Assembly: GCF_001017435.1 (NCBI RefSeq)
Contig: NZ_CP011371.1
Coordinates: 4,278,001 to 4,342,000, forward strand
Source of the DNA: Caldimonas brevitalea
GTDB taxonomy: Bacteria; Pseudomonadota; Gammaproteobacteria; Burkholderiales; Burkholderiaceae_C
Length of the DNA: 64,000 nucleotides
Reading direction: 5' to 3'
Positions 51,843-61,047 of the stretch are shown here, one piece after another (positions within the stretch are counted from its first letter, which is position 1; each line of letters starts with the position of its first letter). The notes under the pieces are model-generated. The model was not told the origin of the DNA and ran no database searches. It saw only the letters and a list, made by a program, of their open reading frames with translations. The position numbers and the translations under genes were made by a program.

Positions 51843-53351
51843 TCAGAGCGCCCCGCGCGGCGACCGCCGCCAAGATCCTGCGGGCTGCCGGCAAGGGGCG
51901 GTCGACGTGATCGAGCCCGCACCTGAGCCGTCTCGAGCAGCACCGACGCGCTGCTCCTGTGGCCCCCGAGCGGAGCATGCAGCGTCTTCGCTTGCCGGCC
52001 GATGGGCGGTGCGCGACAACGCCGCGGCCGCTTCGTGCGGCCCCACCAGCCCCGGGTCGACCGGCGGTGGCTCGGACCCGGCAGGTTGTACGGCTGGGGC
52101 GCGCGACGAGCCGGTGTGCGCGGAGTCGTCGCGCTCCCCGCCCCACCACCAGGCGCCGATGAGCAGCAAGGCAGCGGCACCGAAGGCGACCGCCGCCGTG
52201 AGCCGGGGCGAGCGCCGGGGCCGGAGCGGCGGGCGGGTCGCGATCCGTCCCGGCGGCCGGGTGACCGGACGCTTGGGACGACGCGGCCGGGGCGCCTGCG
52301 GCACGGTGGGGCCGAAAGCGTCGTTGGTCGGCGTCTGCGGTTTGATGCGTGCGGGGGCACGCGGAGCGCGAGCCGGCGCGGCGGCGGCCACCCGCCCGTC
52401 GAGCGCAGCACGGAACTCCGCCACGCTCTGAGGCCGGTCCTGAGGACGCACCGCCATCGCCCAGTCGATGGTCTTCAGCAGCGTATCGCCGTAGCGACGA
52501 TGGGGATAGGCGCTCGACAGGTGACGCGCCACCTCGCGCGCCGGCTTCAGTTGATCTTGCAAGGCACGCGCCACCGACGGCATCGGCGCCTCGTGGCTCA
52601 GGCAGTAATGCACCACCGCCGCCAGCGCGTACAAGTCGGTCCACGGCCCCTGCTTCAGGTGGCTCGCGTCGGCGTATTGCTCGATCGGCGCGAACGAGGG
52701 CTTCAGGATCGCCGTGAGGTTCTGCGTGCGGTCGGCGATGACCCGGCGCGCGGCGCCGAAATCGAGCAGCACAGGCTGACCGTTTTCGAGCAGCAGGATG
52801 TTGTCGGGGGCGATGTCACGGTGATAGCAGGAATGCGCGTGCATCTCCTCCAGGGCGCCCAGCAGCGGCATCAACAGCGCCCGCAGCCAGGCCTCCGTCG
52901 GCGGTCCGATCATCTCGCGGCACGCCGCCTGAAGCGTGACGCCCTTGTAGTAGGGCATCACCATGTAGGCGGTGTTGTTCGCTTCCCAGAAGCGGTAGAC
53001 CTTCACCAGCGACGGATGGTCGAAACGCGCCAGCAGCTTGGCCTCGTTGACGAAGGATCGCAAACCGGTGGCAAAGGTCTGCGCATGGGAGCGCGAGCGT
53101 GTGCGCAGCACCACACGCTTGTTGCTCGAGCGCGCGGCGAGCGACGCGGGCAAATATTCCTTGATCGCCACCTGGCGTTCCAGGATCACGTCGAAGGCGA
53201 GATAGACAATGGCGAAGCCGCCCATGCCCAGCACCCTCAGGATCTGGAACTCGCCCAGCCGGGTCCCGGACGGCAGTGCGTCCTGGTGGCTGAGCGTCGG
53301 CGCGGCGGCCTGAGCCGGCCCGTGAGCCGGCGGCAACGGCGAGGCAGGCAT
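51843..53351 (-). CDS. Membrane-anchored serine/threonine protein kinase (Pkn2-like)
   Basis: 502 aa from ATG 53351. Kinase domain about 30-305: 'LGMGGFAIVYLAFD' (Gly loop), 'VAIKEYLP' (Lys), 'YHRDIAPDNILLLE' (HRD), 'VLLDFGAAR' (DFG), and 'FAPIEQYADASHLKQGPWTDLYALAAVVHYCLS' (activation/APE equivalent), the wording usual for beta-proteobacterial Hanks-type kinases. A Pro/Arg-rich linker leads to one membrane segment (about 412-432, AVAFGAAALLLIGAWWWG) and a short low-complexity tail. Its stop abuts the GTG start of the hybrid histidine kinase, so the two kinases are made together. The compositionally odd tail after the membrane segment may indicate loss of an original C-terminal domain. Confidence 0.92.
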   Translation of the reverse strand: MPASPLPPAHGPAQAAAPTLSHQDALPSGTRLGEFQILRVLGMGGFAIVYLAFDVILERQVAIKEYLPASLAARSSNKRVVLRTRSRSHAQTFATGLRSFVNEAKLLARFDHPSLVKVYRFWEANNTAYMVMPYYKGVTLQAACREMIGPPTEAWLRALLMPLLGALEEMHAHSCYHRDIAPDNILLLENGQPVLLDFGAARRVIADRTQNLTAILKPSFAPIEQYADASHLKQGPWTDLYALAAVVHYCLSHEAPMPSVARALQDQLKPAREVARHLSSAYPHRRYGDTLLKTIDWAMAVRPQDRPQSVAEFRAALDGRVAAAAPARAPRAPARIKPQTPTNDAFGPTVPQAPRPRRPKRPVTRPPGRIATRPPLRPRRSPRLTAAVAFGAAALLLIGAWWWGGERDDSAHTGSSRAPAVQPAGSEPPPVDPGLVGPHEAAAALSRTAHRPASEDAACSARGPQEQRVGAARDGSGAGSITSTAPCRQPAGSWRRSPRGAL

Positions 53352-53716
53352 GCGGAGGGTCTCGCTCGGATGTCGAGGCCGAAGCTTAGCGCAGCGCGTG
53401 GCGGCAGCCGCGGCAACCCGCTGCCGGATCAGCTCACAGCGCCCGACCGACAGCAGATCCGACGTATGTGACGCAGACATGTCGATCACAGGGGCAACGT
53501 CGCACAAACGCGACGCATCTCGCTGTCGCGCCAGCAAGGCGCGCGATAACCGTCACGCAAGTGGTTGTTTTGCCGAACCTTTCCCAACCATTGCAGATCC
53601 CGCAATACGGCATTGCGTTTCGGAGTGTCCTCTCGTATCAGGGTCAACCCTATCCTTCGCAGCACTTTCTCTCGCCGCCCTGTGTGGCGCTTTCCATAAA
53701 CCACAGGAGATACTCC
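53352..53716. promoter_or_regulatory. 365-base divergent spacer between kinase operon and porin gene
   Basis: No gene was recognised. The right-hand half (53550-53700) is less G+C-rich, with ggttgttttgccgaacc and cttttcccaaccattgc-like stretches, and likely holds the porin promoter; AGGAGA at 53705-53710 is the porin ribosome site. I cannot define -10/-35 elements with confidence. Confidence 0.4.
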
Positions 53717-54808
53717 ATGGCAATCAAACAAGTCGCATTGGCAGCGATGGCTTTTGTGGCGGGCGCTTCCGCCAACGCCCAGACCTCTGGCGTGACGCTG
53801 TACGGTGTGGCCGATGCCTTCGTGCAATACACCGACGCCGACGATTCCGTCACCCGTCTGCAGTCCGGCGGCCTGAACGGCTCGCGTCTGGGTCTGCGCG
53901 GGGTGGAAGACCTCGGTGGTGGTCTGCGCGCGGTGTTCACGATTGAGCACGGTTTCAGCATCGACAATGGCGGCGTCGGCCAGTCCGAGGTGTTCTGGGG
54001 CCGCCAGGCCTTCGTCGGTCTCGCCGGCAACTTCGGTCAGGTGACGCTGGGCCGTCAGTACAGCAGCATCTATCCCGCTACCAATGACTTCAGCGCCTTC
54101 ACCAGCGGCTCCTACGGTCCGAGCACGGGCGTGATCGGTGGCTTCGGCGGTTATGAGCCGGTGCGCGGCACCGGCGGTACTGCCGCCACTGCAGGCACTG
54201 TATCGGGCACCGGCCTCGGCGGTCCGATCCGCATCAACAACTCCGTGAAGTACGAAACGCCGTCGCTGGGCGGCCTCAAGATCGGCGCGTTGTGGGGCAT
54301 GGGCGAAGCTGCCGACAGCGCAACCGACACCCGCGTGGCCGACATCTACGCTCGCTACTCGGCCGGCCCGATCGACGCCATCGTGTCGTTCGTGGACGAC
54401 CGTATCGAAGCCACCGACGTCCAGCACCGCACCATCACCGCGGCTGCCACCTACAGCTTCGGCGCCTTCCGCTTGCTGGGCGGCTACCTGAAGCTGGACG
54501 ACCGCGGCGCGACCGATGTCGACGGCGACGGCTGGTGGCTCGGCGGCGAGTTCAAGTTCGGCCCGAGCACTCTCCGCGCTCAATACGTCGCGAACAACCC
54601 GGACCAGGGCGACAACGACAGCCAGGCCTTCGGCGTGGGGTACCAGTACGACCTGTCCAAGCGCACCGCGCTGTACACGGCAGTGACGCACTTCAAGAAC
54701 GACGGCACGATTCGCTACAACAGCAGCGTGCCCGGCGGCATCGTTCCGACTGGCGCGACCGGTGAGAACATCAACGAGTTCGCGGTCGGCGTCCGCCACT
54801 CCTTCTAA
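53717..54808 (+). CDS. Gram-negative general porin (beta-proteobacterial OmpC-like trimeric type)
   Basis: 363 aa. Signal peptide MAIKQVALAAMAFVAGASA cut at NAQ, then 'SGVTLYGVADAFVQY' (first strand, the G-V-x-L-Y-G entry motif), 'NGSRLGLRGVEDLGGGLRAVFTIEHGF', 'FWGRQAFVGLAGNFGQVTLGRQYS' and many alternating beta strands, ending in 'EFAVGVRHSF' with the C-terminal Phe required by the BAM complex. It forms a 16-stranded diffusion channel in the outer membrane. Solitary gene with its own terminator at 54898-54943. Confidence 0.95.
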   Translation: MAIKQVALAAMAFVAGASANAQTSGVTLYGVADAFVQYTDADDSVTRLQSGGLNGSRLGLRGVEDLGGGLRAVFTIEHGFSIDNGGVGQSEVFWGRQAFVGLAGNFGQVTLGRQYSSIYPATNDFSAFTSGSYGPSTGVIGGFGGYEPVRGTGGTAATAGTVSGTGLGGPIRINNSVKYETPSLGGLKIGALWGMGEAADSATDTRVADIYARYSAGPIDAIVSFVDDRIEATDVQHRTITAAATYSFGAFRLLGGYLKLDDRGATDVDGDGWWLGGEFKFGPSTLRAQYVANNPDQGDNDSQAFGVGYQYDLSKRTALYTAVTHFKNDGTIRYNSSVPGGIVPTGATGENINEFAVGVRHSF

Positions 54809-54897
54809 GTTAGTGTGAGCGTGCCGGGCCCCGCAGCGGCGAGTGGGGTACGGCACGGTTGAAAGGTTGAACAAGAGGTTCCGACCTCCTTTGGGGT

Positions 54898-54943
54898 CTG
54901 GGTTCCAGGAGCGCAAGCTCCGCGGCACCCAGGCCCTGTTTTT
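54898..54943 (+). terminator. Rho-independent terminator of the porin gene
   Basis: CTGGGT (54898-54903) pairs with ACCCAG (54927-54932) and inside it GGAGC (54908-54912) with GCTCC (54917-54921) around a gcaa loop; five T follow at 54939-54943. A further hairpin, CGTGCCG (54820-54826) with CGGCACG (54851-54857), lies just after the stop codon. The remaining sequence up to 55086 shows no gene. Confidence 0.7.
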
Positions 54944-55086
54944 ATGGGCGATCGATTTTGGTGTCGATGCCCCGAGGGCCGGCTCGACCCTGCTCGACGC
55001 GCCCTCACGCGCCTGGTGCGCACGCGTTCCCCCGCGCCACTGCGCCGGTACACCGGCCTGCGGCGTCAGCACCGCGCGGCGCCGCC

Positions 55087-56343
55087 TCACTCGCCCTCCC
55101 ACGAGATATCGCCCCCCAACACCAGTACCTGCCCTCGGCAGCGCAGGCTGACCGACGCCGTGACGCAAAGACGGGCTCCGTGCACCGTCAAGTAAGGACG
55201 CGTCACTTGCACACGGCCGAAATTCTCGAGCGCCCGGCGGAAGTAAGGCCGCTTCGCCCAGCGTGCCTGGCGAGCATCGGCCAACGGTGCGAATCGCGCA
55301 CCCAATTGCCCCTCGAACCGGGCCGAGGTCACGTTGTGTCCCACTTGCAGTCCGCGCTCGTCGAGCAGGTAGCACAGCTCGGCGGCGGGCAACGCGAGAA
55401 AGGGCCGGCAAGCCTCCTCGACCGAACGCCCAGTGGCGACCCATCCCGCCGCGTTGCCCAAGGCGTGCAGATACGGTGCCAAGCGCTCCTGATAGCAACG
55501 CTCGGCCCGCACATGCTGCTCGTCGAAACGCTGCCATACGGCCTCGAGCGGGTCGAGCGGGCCCTCGATGTCGCACAGGTCGGGCGCAGGCCGGCCGAAC
55601 AGATACCCCTGGACGAAATCGACGTCCGACTCGAGCGCGAGGTAGCCCTCGTCCAGGGTTTCGATGCCTTCACACACCACCAGCGCGCCGCATTCATGCA
55701 GCAGCGAGACCATCTGTGCGACCACGCGCGCCACGCGCGGCTCCTGCGCCGCCCGCCGCACCACACTGCGATCGAGCTTGACGATCTCGGGCCGGATGTT
55801 CCAGACGCGGTCGAAGTTGGAATGGCCCGCGCCAAAGTCATCCAACGCCAGCAAACACCCGAGTTCACGCGCGAGCGCCACCGCCTGGCCGAAACGTTCG
55901 TCTTCGCCGATGGCCTCTTCGGTGACCTCCAGCACGATGTCGCTGGGCTTCAGGCCTGTTTCTTCCGACAAATGATTGAAGAAGGCACGCGTGCCGCGCT
56001 GCGGCCCCCGTGCGAACACCGCCGGGTGCACGTTGACGAACAACCAGTGGTCGCCCCGTCGTTGGCTGGCGAAGTTGTTCGCATGCAACCACCGGCACAC
56101 GCGGTCGACCTCCAGCAACTCACCGAGCGCCGCGGCCGAGGCCAGCACCTGCAACGGCGACACCGGGTTCCCCGCCCCGTCCTGGGCGCGTAGCAAGGCC
56201 TCGTGGCCGACCGCCCGACGGTGCGACAGGCTGTAGATGGGCTGGAAATGCGTGCTGAACCGCAGATCGCCCCGCACGGTCGTCCAGCGTTGCCCGTCGC
56301 GCTCCAGCGCCGGCAACCCGAACTTCACATCGGTGGCATCCAT
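55087..56343 (-). CDS. EAL domain cyclic-di-GMP phosphodiesterase with C-terminal sensor-like domain
   Basis: 418 aa from ATG 56343, eight bases after AAGG in a strong AGGAAGG context; ATG 56370 would add nine residues. EAL domain residues 25-265 contain the full catalytic set: 'EALLRA', 'FVNVHP', 'LEVTEEAI', 'LDDFGAGHSN', 'VKLDRS', 'CEGIET' and 'VQGYLFGRP'. The C-terminal part (about 290-418) resembles a small Cache-like or PDC sensor ('GNAAGWVATGRSVEEACRPFLALPAAELCYLLDERGLQV'). Unlike the protein at 6379 it has no GGDEF, so it should only hydrolyse c-di-GMP. Divergent from rarD (126-base spacer). Confidence 0.92.
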   Translation of the reverse strand: MDATDVKFGLPALERDGQRWTTVRGDLRFSTHFQPIYSLSHRRAVGHEALLRAQDGAGNPVSPLQVLASAAALGELLEVDRVCRWLHANNFASQRRGDHWLFVNVHPAVFARGPQRGTRAFFNHLSEETGLKPSDIVLEVTEEAIGEDERFGQAVALARELGCLLALDDFGAGHSNFDRVWNIRPEIVKLDRSVVRRAAQEPRVARVVAQMVSLLHECGALVVCEGIETLDEGYLALESDVDFVQGYLFGRPAPDLCDIEGPLDPLEAVWQRFDEQHVRAERCYQERLAPYLHALGNAAGWVATGRSVEEACRPFLALPAAELCYLLDERGLQVGHNVTSARFEGQLGARFAPLADARQARWAKRPYFRRALENFGRVQVTRPYLTVHGARLCVTASVSLRCRGQVLVLGGDISWEGE

Positions 56344-56496
56344 ACAGCCTGCCTTCCTCGAGTTGGACATCTGTCCCGCCCGTTGTCAGCCTAGCAGTCG
56401 GCATGCCGGGCCGGCACGGCCGCTGCCACTGCCACTGCCACAATAGCCACCACCCCGCCCACACACCTCCACGCACCTAAATCGCAGCCCCAGTCG

Positions 56497-57381
56497 ATGA
56501 CCCCCGGCATCACCTACGCCGCCCTCGCCTACACGCTCTGGGGCCTGTTCCCGCTTTACTTCAAGTCGCTCCAGGGGGTGGCCTCCGGCGAGGTGGTGGC
56601 GCACCGCATCATCTGGTCGCTCGCCTTTGTGCTCGGCGTGCTGACCGTCCGCCGGCAATGGGGATGGCTGAGCCAGGCGGCCCGACAACCACGCCTGGTC
56701 GGGGCGTTTGCACTCAGCGGCTTGCTGTTGTCGGGCAACTGGTTCGTCTACATCTGGGCGGTGCAGCACGACCGAGTGGTCGACGCCAGCCTCGGCTACT
56801 TCATCACGCCGCTGGTCAACGTGTTGATGGGCTACGCCGTGCTACACGAACGGCTGCGGCGCGGGCAGTGGGCCGCCGTGCTGCTGGCCGCCTCGGGCGT
56901 CGCCTGGTTGACCTGGCAAGCCGGCACGCTGCCCTGGATCGGGCTGATCCTGGCCGGCACGTTCGCCACCTATGGGCTGCTGCGCAAGGTGGCGGTGCTC
57001 GGGCCGCTCGAAGGCCTCGCGCTCGAGACGCTGCTGCTGTTTCCCCTCGCGCTGCTGGCGATGGCCTGGTGGGTCTCGAACGGCCAAGGCAGCTTCGCCG
57101 GTGCGACGCCGGGCCTGCAGGCACTGCTGGTCCTGGCGGGCCCGGTGACCGCCGTGCCCTTGCTGCTGTTTGCCGCCGGAGCACGCCGCATCACGCTGGC
57201 CACGCTGGGGCTGCTGCAGTACATCGGCCCCACGCTGCAACTGCTGCTGGGGGTCTGGCTCTACCGCGAGCCTTTTGCGCCCGCCACGGCGGCGGGCTAT
57301 GCGACGATCTGGGCCGCGCTGGCCGTCTACTCGGCCGAAGGCTGGCTGCACAGCCGCCGCCCTGCCGCGGCGGCGGGTTGA
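56497..57381 (+). CDS. rarD: EamA family transporter RarD
   Basis: 294 aa with ten hydrophobic segments in two EamA repeats. 'YTLWGLFPLYFKSLQGVASGEVVAHRIIWSL' at the N-terminus and 'NWFVYIWAVQHDRVVDASLGYFITPLVNVLMGYAVLHERLRRGQW' are diagnostic of RarD, and the length matches. RarD is an inner-membrane drug/metabolite superfamily carrier first noted for chloramphenicol sensitivity; the physiological substrate is unclear. It is convergent with the AIM24-like gene 30 bases away. Confidence 0.95.
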   Translation: MTPGITYAALAYTLWGLFPLYFKSLQGVASGEVVAHRIIWSLAFVLGVLTVRRQWGWLSQAARQPRLVGAFALSGLLLSGNWFVYIWAVQHDRVVDASLGYFITPLVNVLMGYAVLHERLRRGQWAAVLLAASGVAWLTWQAGTLPWIGLILAGTFATYGLLRKVAVLGPLEGLALETLLLFPLALLAMAWWVSNGQGSFAGATPGLQALLVLAGPVTAVPLLLFAAGARRITLATLGLLQYIGPTLQLLLGVWLYREPFAPATAAGYATIWAALAVYSAEGWLHSRRPAAAAG

Positions 57382-57411
57382 CGGCGGGCGCCGGCGCCCG
57401 CCGCCGCAACA

Positions 57412-58233
57412 TCAGTCGTCGTCACCGCCGCCCAACACGCCGCCGAGCAGACCGCCCACGCCGAGGCCGCCGAGCAGCGAGCCTTCTTCACGGCCGCCGC
57501 CGCCCATGTTCTGCGGTGCCGCGGCAAACACGCGCGAGGCGAGACGCGAGAACGGCAGCGACTGCAACCAGACCGTGCCGGGGCCGCTGACCTTGGCGAA
57601 GAACAGGCCCTCGCCGCCGAACAACGCCGTCTTGATCTTGCCGACGTACTGGATCTCGAAGTTCACACTGGGGGTCAGCGCGACCAGGCAGCCGGTGTCG
57701 ACCATCAACGTCTGCCCAGGCTGCAGCTCGCGCCGCACCACGGTGCCGCCGGCATGCACGAACGCCAGGCCGTCACCTTCGAGCTTCTGCATGATGAAGC
57801 CTTCACCGCCGAAGAACCCGACCGACAGCTTTTGTTGGAAGGCGATGCCCAGCGACACGCCACGCGCCGCGCACAGGAACGAGTCCTTCTGGCACAGCAA
57901 GGTGCCGCCGAGCTGGCGCAGATCCATCGGCATGATCTTGCCCGGATAGGGCGCGGCGAAGGCGACCCGCTGCTTGCCCTGCACCTGGTTGGTGTAGACC
58001 GTCGTGAACAGCGACTCCCCGGTGATCAGCCGCTTGCCGGCGCCCAGCAGCTTGCCGAAGAAGCCGCCCTGCTGCTGCGAGCCGTCGCCGAACACCGTGT
58101 CCATGCTGATGCCGGCGTCCATGAACATGAGGCTGCCCGCCTCCCCCACTGCCGCTTCGCCGGGATCGAGTTCGATCTCGACGAACTGCATCTCGGAGCC
58201 CTTGATTTCGAAGTCCACCACGTCCATCGCCAT
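57412..58233 (-). CDS. TIGR00266/AIM24 family protein
   Basis: 273 aa from ATG 58233, eight bases after AAGGA. The pattern '[45 protein letters not shown]', '[19 protein letters not shown]', '[15 protein letters not shown]', '[23 protein letters not shown]' and '[15 protein letters not shown]' matches the AIM24 beta-sandwich family along its whole length. The C-terminus is Gly-rich, ending [10 protein letters not shown]. Function unknown in bacteria; yeast Aim24 is mitochondrial. Confidence 0.9.
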   Translation of the reverse strand: MAMDVVDFEIKGSEMQFVEIELDPGEAAVGEAGSLMFMDAGISMDTVFGDGSQQQGGFFGKLLGAGKRLITGESLFTTVYTNQVQGKQRVAFAAPYPGKIMPMDLRQLGGTLLCQKDSFLCAARGVSLGIAFQQKLSVGFFGGEGFIMQKLEGDGLAFVHAGGTVVRRELQPGQTLMVDTGCLVALTPSVNFEIQYVGKIKTALFGGEGLFFAKVSGPGTVWLQSLPFSRLASRVFAAAPQNMGGGGREEGSLLGGLGVGGLLGGVLGGGDDD

Positions 58234-58340
58234 GATCCGATTCCTTTCCGACCAGAAGAGTTTTGACGGCGAAATGGTAGCGGAGCGCGGACGCCGTGGT
58301 GGACCCGCCCGCCCTTGGATGTCCAGGCGGCGCACAGATG

Positions 58341-58366
58341 AAAAAAAAGCCGGCCCGAAGGCCGGC
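58341..58366 (-). terminator. Rho-independent terminator of the cyanophycin synthetase operon
   Basis: GCCGGCC (58349-58355) pairs with GGCCGGC (58360-58366) around cgaa; on the minus strand this 7-bp stem is followed by eight U (A-run 58341-58348 on the plus strand). It lies 15 bases after the cphA stop, so it terminates the cphA2-cphA transcript. Confidence 0.9.
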
Positions 58367-58380
58367 CGAGGCACCCCGGG

Positions 58381-60993
58381 TCAGGCCGCTTCGCAGGCGG
58401 ACGCCGACGGCATGGCCACCGCCTGCTCGCGGCAGCGCTGTGCAATGTGCGCCAGCGCCTCGTCGATCTGGTCGATCAGGATCAGACAGAGGTCGCCGGG
58501 CGCGAGCCGTGCCAGCGCGGCGTCGATGGCGGCGAACTCACCGCGGATCTCGACCACGTGACGGGTGCGCCGCGCCTTGGCCAGTCCCTCACGCAGCAGC
58601 GCCAGCACTTCGCCGTCGGCGCGCCCGCGTTGGCATTGGTCCTGGTACAGCACCACCTCGTCGAAGGCGTCGCCGAGGATCTCGGTTTGCTGGCGGATGT
58701 CCTCGTCGCGCCGGTCGCCGGCACCGCTGATCACCACCGAGCGGCGGCGTGCCGGCATGCTCTCGACGGCCTTGCTCAGCGCCGCGATCGCATCGGGGTT
58801 GTGGCCGTAGTCGGCGATCAGCGTCGCGCCACCGTAGTCGAACACGTTGAAGCGCCCGGGTGCGTTGTCGGCGTCGTTGACGAAGCTGCGCAGGCCACGT
58901 GCGATGGTGTCCCAATCGAGGTCCAGCGCCCAGGCGGCCGCCACCGCCGCCATCGCATTCTCGACCTGGAAGCCGATGCTGCCGCCGCGCGTCAACGGCA
59001 CCTGCGACAGCGGAATGCGGTGCTGGCGCCGGCCTTCGGCGGCGACGATCGCGCCGCCTTCGACATACACCACCCGGCCGCCTTGCGCACGATGAGCGGC
59101 CATCACCGGCACATGGCGGTCGGCCGCGAAGAAAGTCACCCGACCCGGGCAGCCATGTGCCATTTCGGCCACGATGGGGTCGGCTGCGTTGAGCACGGCC
59201 ATGCCGTCGGGCGCGACGTTCTGCACCACCACCCGCTTGAGCACCGCCAGGTCTTCCACCGTGGTGATGTAGTTCAGGCCCAGGTGGTCGCCCTGGCCGA
59301 TGTTGGTGACCACGGCGACCTGGCAGCGGTCGAAGGCCAGGCCTTCGCGCAGGATGCCGCCGCGTGCGGTCTCGAACACGGCGGCGTCGACGTCGGGGTG
59401 CATCAGCACGTTGCGGGCGCTGCGCGGGCCGCTGCAGTCGCCGGTGTCGATGCGCTGGCCGGCGATGTAGACACCGTCGGTGTTGGTCATGCCTACGCGC
59501 TTGCCCGAACAGCCCAGCAGATGGGCCGCCAGACGCACCGTCGTGGTCTTGCCATTGGTGCCGGTCACCGCGACGACCGGGATGCGGCCGTCGTCGCCCG
59601 GCTCGAACATGTCGGCGACGATGGCCTCGCCGACACCGCGGCCCTTGCCGTAGGACGGGCTCAAATGCATGCGCAGGCCCGGCGCCGCGTTGACTTCGAC
59701 GACACCGCCCTGCTGCTCTTCGAGCGGCTTGTGCACCGTCTCGCACACCACGTCCACGCCGCAGATGTCGAGCCCGATCATCTGCGCCGCGGCGATGGCG
59801 CGCTCGGCGACTTCGGGGTGTACGTCGTCGGTGACGTCGGTGGCCGTGCCACCGGTGCTCAGGTTGGCGTTGTTGCGCAACACGACTCGCTTGCCCTTGG
59901 CCGGCACGCTGTCGGGCGTGTAGCCCTGCACCGCCAAACGGGCCAGCGCGATGTCGTCCAGACGCATGCGCGTCAGCGAGGTCGCATGGCCGTCACCGCG
60001 GCGCGGGTCCTGGTTGACCTGGTCGACCAGCTGACGGATGGTGTGGCGCCCGTCGCCGATCACATGCGGCGGGTCGCGGCGTGCCGCGGCCACCAGCTTG
60101 TCGCCCACCACCAGCAGTCGGAAGTCGTGGCCGGGGATAAAACGCTCGACCATCACGTCGGAGCTGATCTCGTGCGCCGCCGCATAGGCGAGCAGCAAGT
60201 GATCGCGTGTCACGATGTTGACCGTGACACCCTTGCCCTGGTTGCCGTCACGCGGCTTCACCACCACCGGCAGGCCGACCTCGCACGCCGCGGCCCAGGC
60301 GTCTTCGGCATCGCTGACCGGCCGGCCGAGCGGCACCGGCACACCGGCGGCCAGCAGCAGCTTCTTGGTCAGTTCCTTGTCTTGCGCGATCGATTCGGCA
60401 ATCGCGCTGGTGCGGTCCATCTCGGCCGCCTGGATGCGGCGCTGCCGGCTGCCCCAGCCGAACTGCACCAGGCTGCCACGCGTCAGACGGCGATAGGGAA
60501 TGCCGCGCGCCACGGCCGCCTGCACGATCGAGCCGGTGCTCGGGCCCAGGCGCTCGTCCTCGTCCAGCTCGCGCAGTTGCGCGAGCGCAGCGGCGAGGTC
60601 GAACGGCGTGTCGTCGAGCGCGGCCTGACACAGCGATTGCGCCAGTTCGAAGGCGAGCCGGCCCACCGCCTCTTCGGTGTATTCGACCACCACCTGGAAC
60701 ACGCCCGGCTCGGGCGTGCGCACCGTGCGACTGAAGCTCACCGCGCAGCCGGCCTGGGCCTGCAGGCGCAGCGCCGCGAGTTCCAACGCTTCGGCCATCG
60801 TCACCGGGGGATGGCGCCGGCCGCTGGGCTGCAGCTCGCCGATCTCGGGGAAGCGCGCCCGCAGCCGCACCTCGAACCCGGGCAAGCGATCCAGCGCGCA
60901 CTCGGCTTCGCTGCAGGTCACGACCGCTTCGATCGCCACACGGCGACTCCAGAGGTTGGGGCCTCGCAGTGCCCGGATGCGTGATACGTCCAT
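58381..60993 (-). CDS. cphA: Cyanophycin synthetase (CphA, full-length with active Mur-ligase domain)
   Basis: 870 aa. Three parts: an N domain (1-165, 'RALRGPNLWSRRVAIEAVV'), an ATP-grasp domain (about 215-470; 'VVVKPRDGNQGKGVTVNI', 'VERFIPGHDFRLLVVGDKLVAAARRDPPHV', 'EVNAAPGLRMHLSPSYG') that activates the backbone Asp carboxylate, and a Mur-ligase-like domain with P-loop GTNGKTTT at 478-485 ('FETARGGILREGL', 'YGHNPDAIAAL') that adds Arg. The enzyme polymerises Asp and Arg into the storage polymer cyanophycin. In its N domain the HxxEH of canonical CphA is missing (Glu68...Leu72 by eye alignment). Downstream of the shorter paralogue, 54 bases apart, same transcript; terminator follows. Confidence 0.95.
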   Translation of the reverse strand: MDVSRIRALRGPNLWSRRVAIEAVVTCSEAECALDRLPGFEVRLRARFPEIGELQPSGRRHPPVTMAEALELAALRLQAQAGCAVSFSRTVRTPEPGVFQVVVEYTEEAVGRLAFELAQSLCQAALDDTPFDLAAALAQLRELDEDERLGPSTGSIVQAAVARGIPYRRLTRGSLVQFGWGSRQRRIQAAEMDRTSAIAESIAQDKELTKKLLLAAGVPVPLGRPVSDAEDAWAAACEVGLPVVVKPRDGNQGKGVTVNIVTRDHLLLAYAAAHEISSDVMVERFIPGHDFRLLVVGDKLVAAARRDPPHVIGDGRHTIRQLVDQVNQDPRRGDGHATSLTRMRLDDIALARLAVQGYTPDSVPAKGKRVVLRNNANLSTGGTATDVTDDVHPEVAERAIAAAQMIGLDICGVDVVCETVHKPLEEQQGGVVEVNAAPGLRMHLSPSYGKGRGVGEAIVADMFEPGDDGRIPVVAVTGTNGKTTTVRLAAHLLGCSGKRVGMTNTDGVYIAGQRIDTGDCSGPRSARNVLMHPDVDAAVFETARGGILREGLAFDRCQVAVVTNIGQGDHLGLNYITTVEDLAVLKRVVVQNVAPDGMAVLNAADPIVAEMAHGCPGRVTFFAADRHVPVMAAHRAQGGRVVYVEGGAIVAAEGRRQHRIPLSQVPLTRGGSIGFQVENAMAAVAAAWALDLDWDTIARGLRSFVNDADNAPGRFNVFDYGGATLIADYGHNPDAIAALSKAVESMPARRRSVVISGAGDRRDEDIRQQTEILGDAFDEVVLYQDQCQRGRADGEVLALLREGLAKARRTRHVVEIRGEFAAIDAALARLAPGDLCLILIDQIDEALAHIAQRCREQAVAMPSASACEAA

Positions 60994-61047
60994 GAAGTCT
61001 CTTTCTGGATATGAAAACTACGTTCGGCGTCGCAACCAGGGCGGCGC

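Noticed and set aside
51843..52080. Frameshift at the 3' end of the Ser/Thr kinase gene
   Set aside because: The tail is low-complexity and odd, but the stop abuts the next gene's start exactly, which argues for an intact gene.
58447..60984. 845-codon plus-strand frame opposite cphA (and a similar 815-codon frame at 61057-63504)
   Set aside because: Both mirror the cyanophycin synthetase genes, have no ribosome sites or domains, and are composition shadows.
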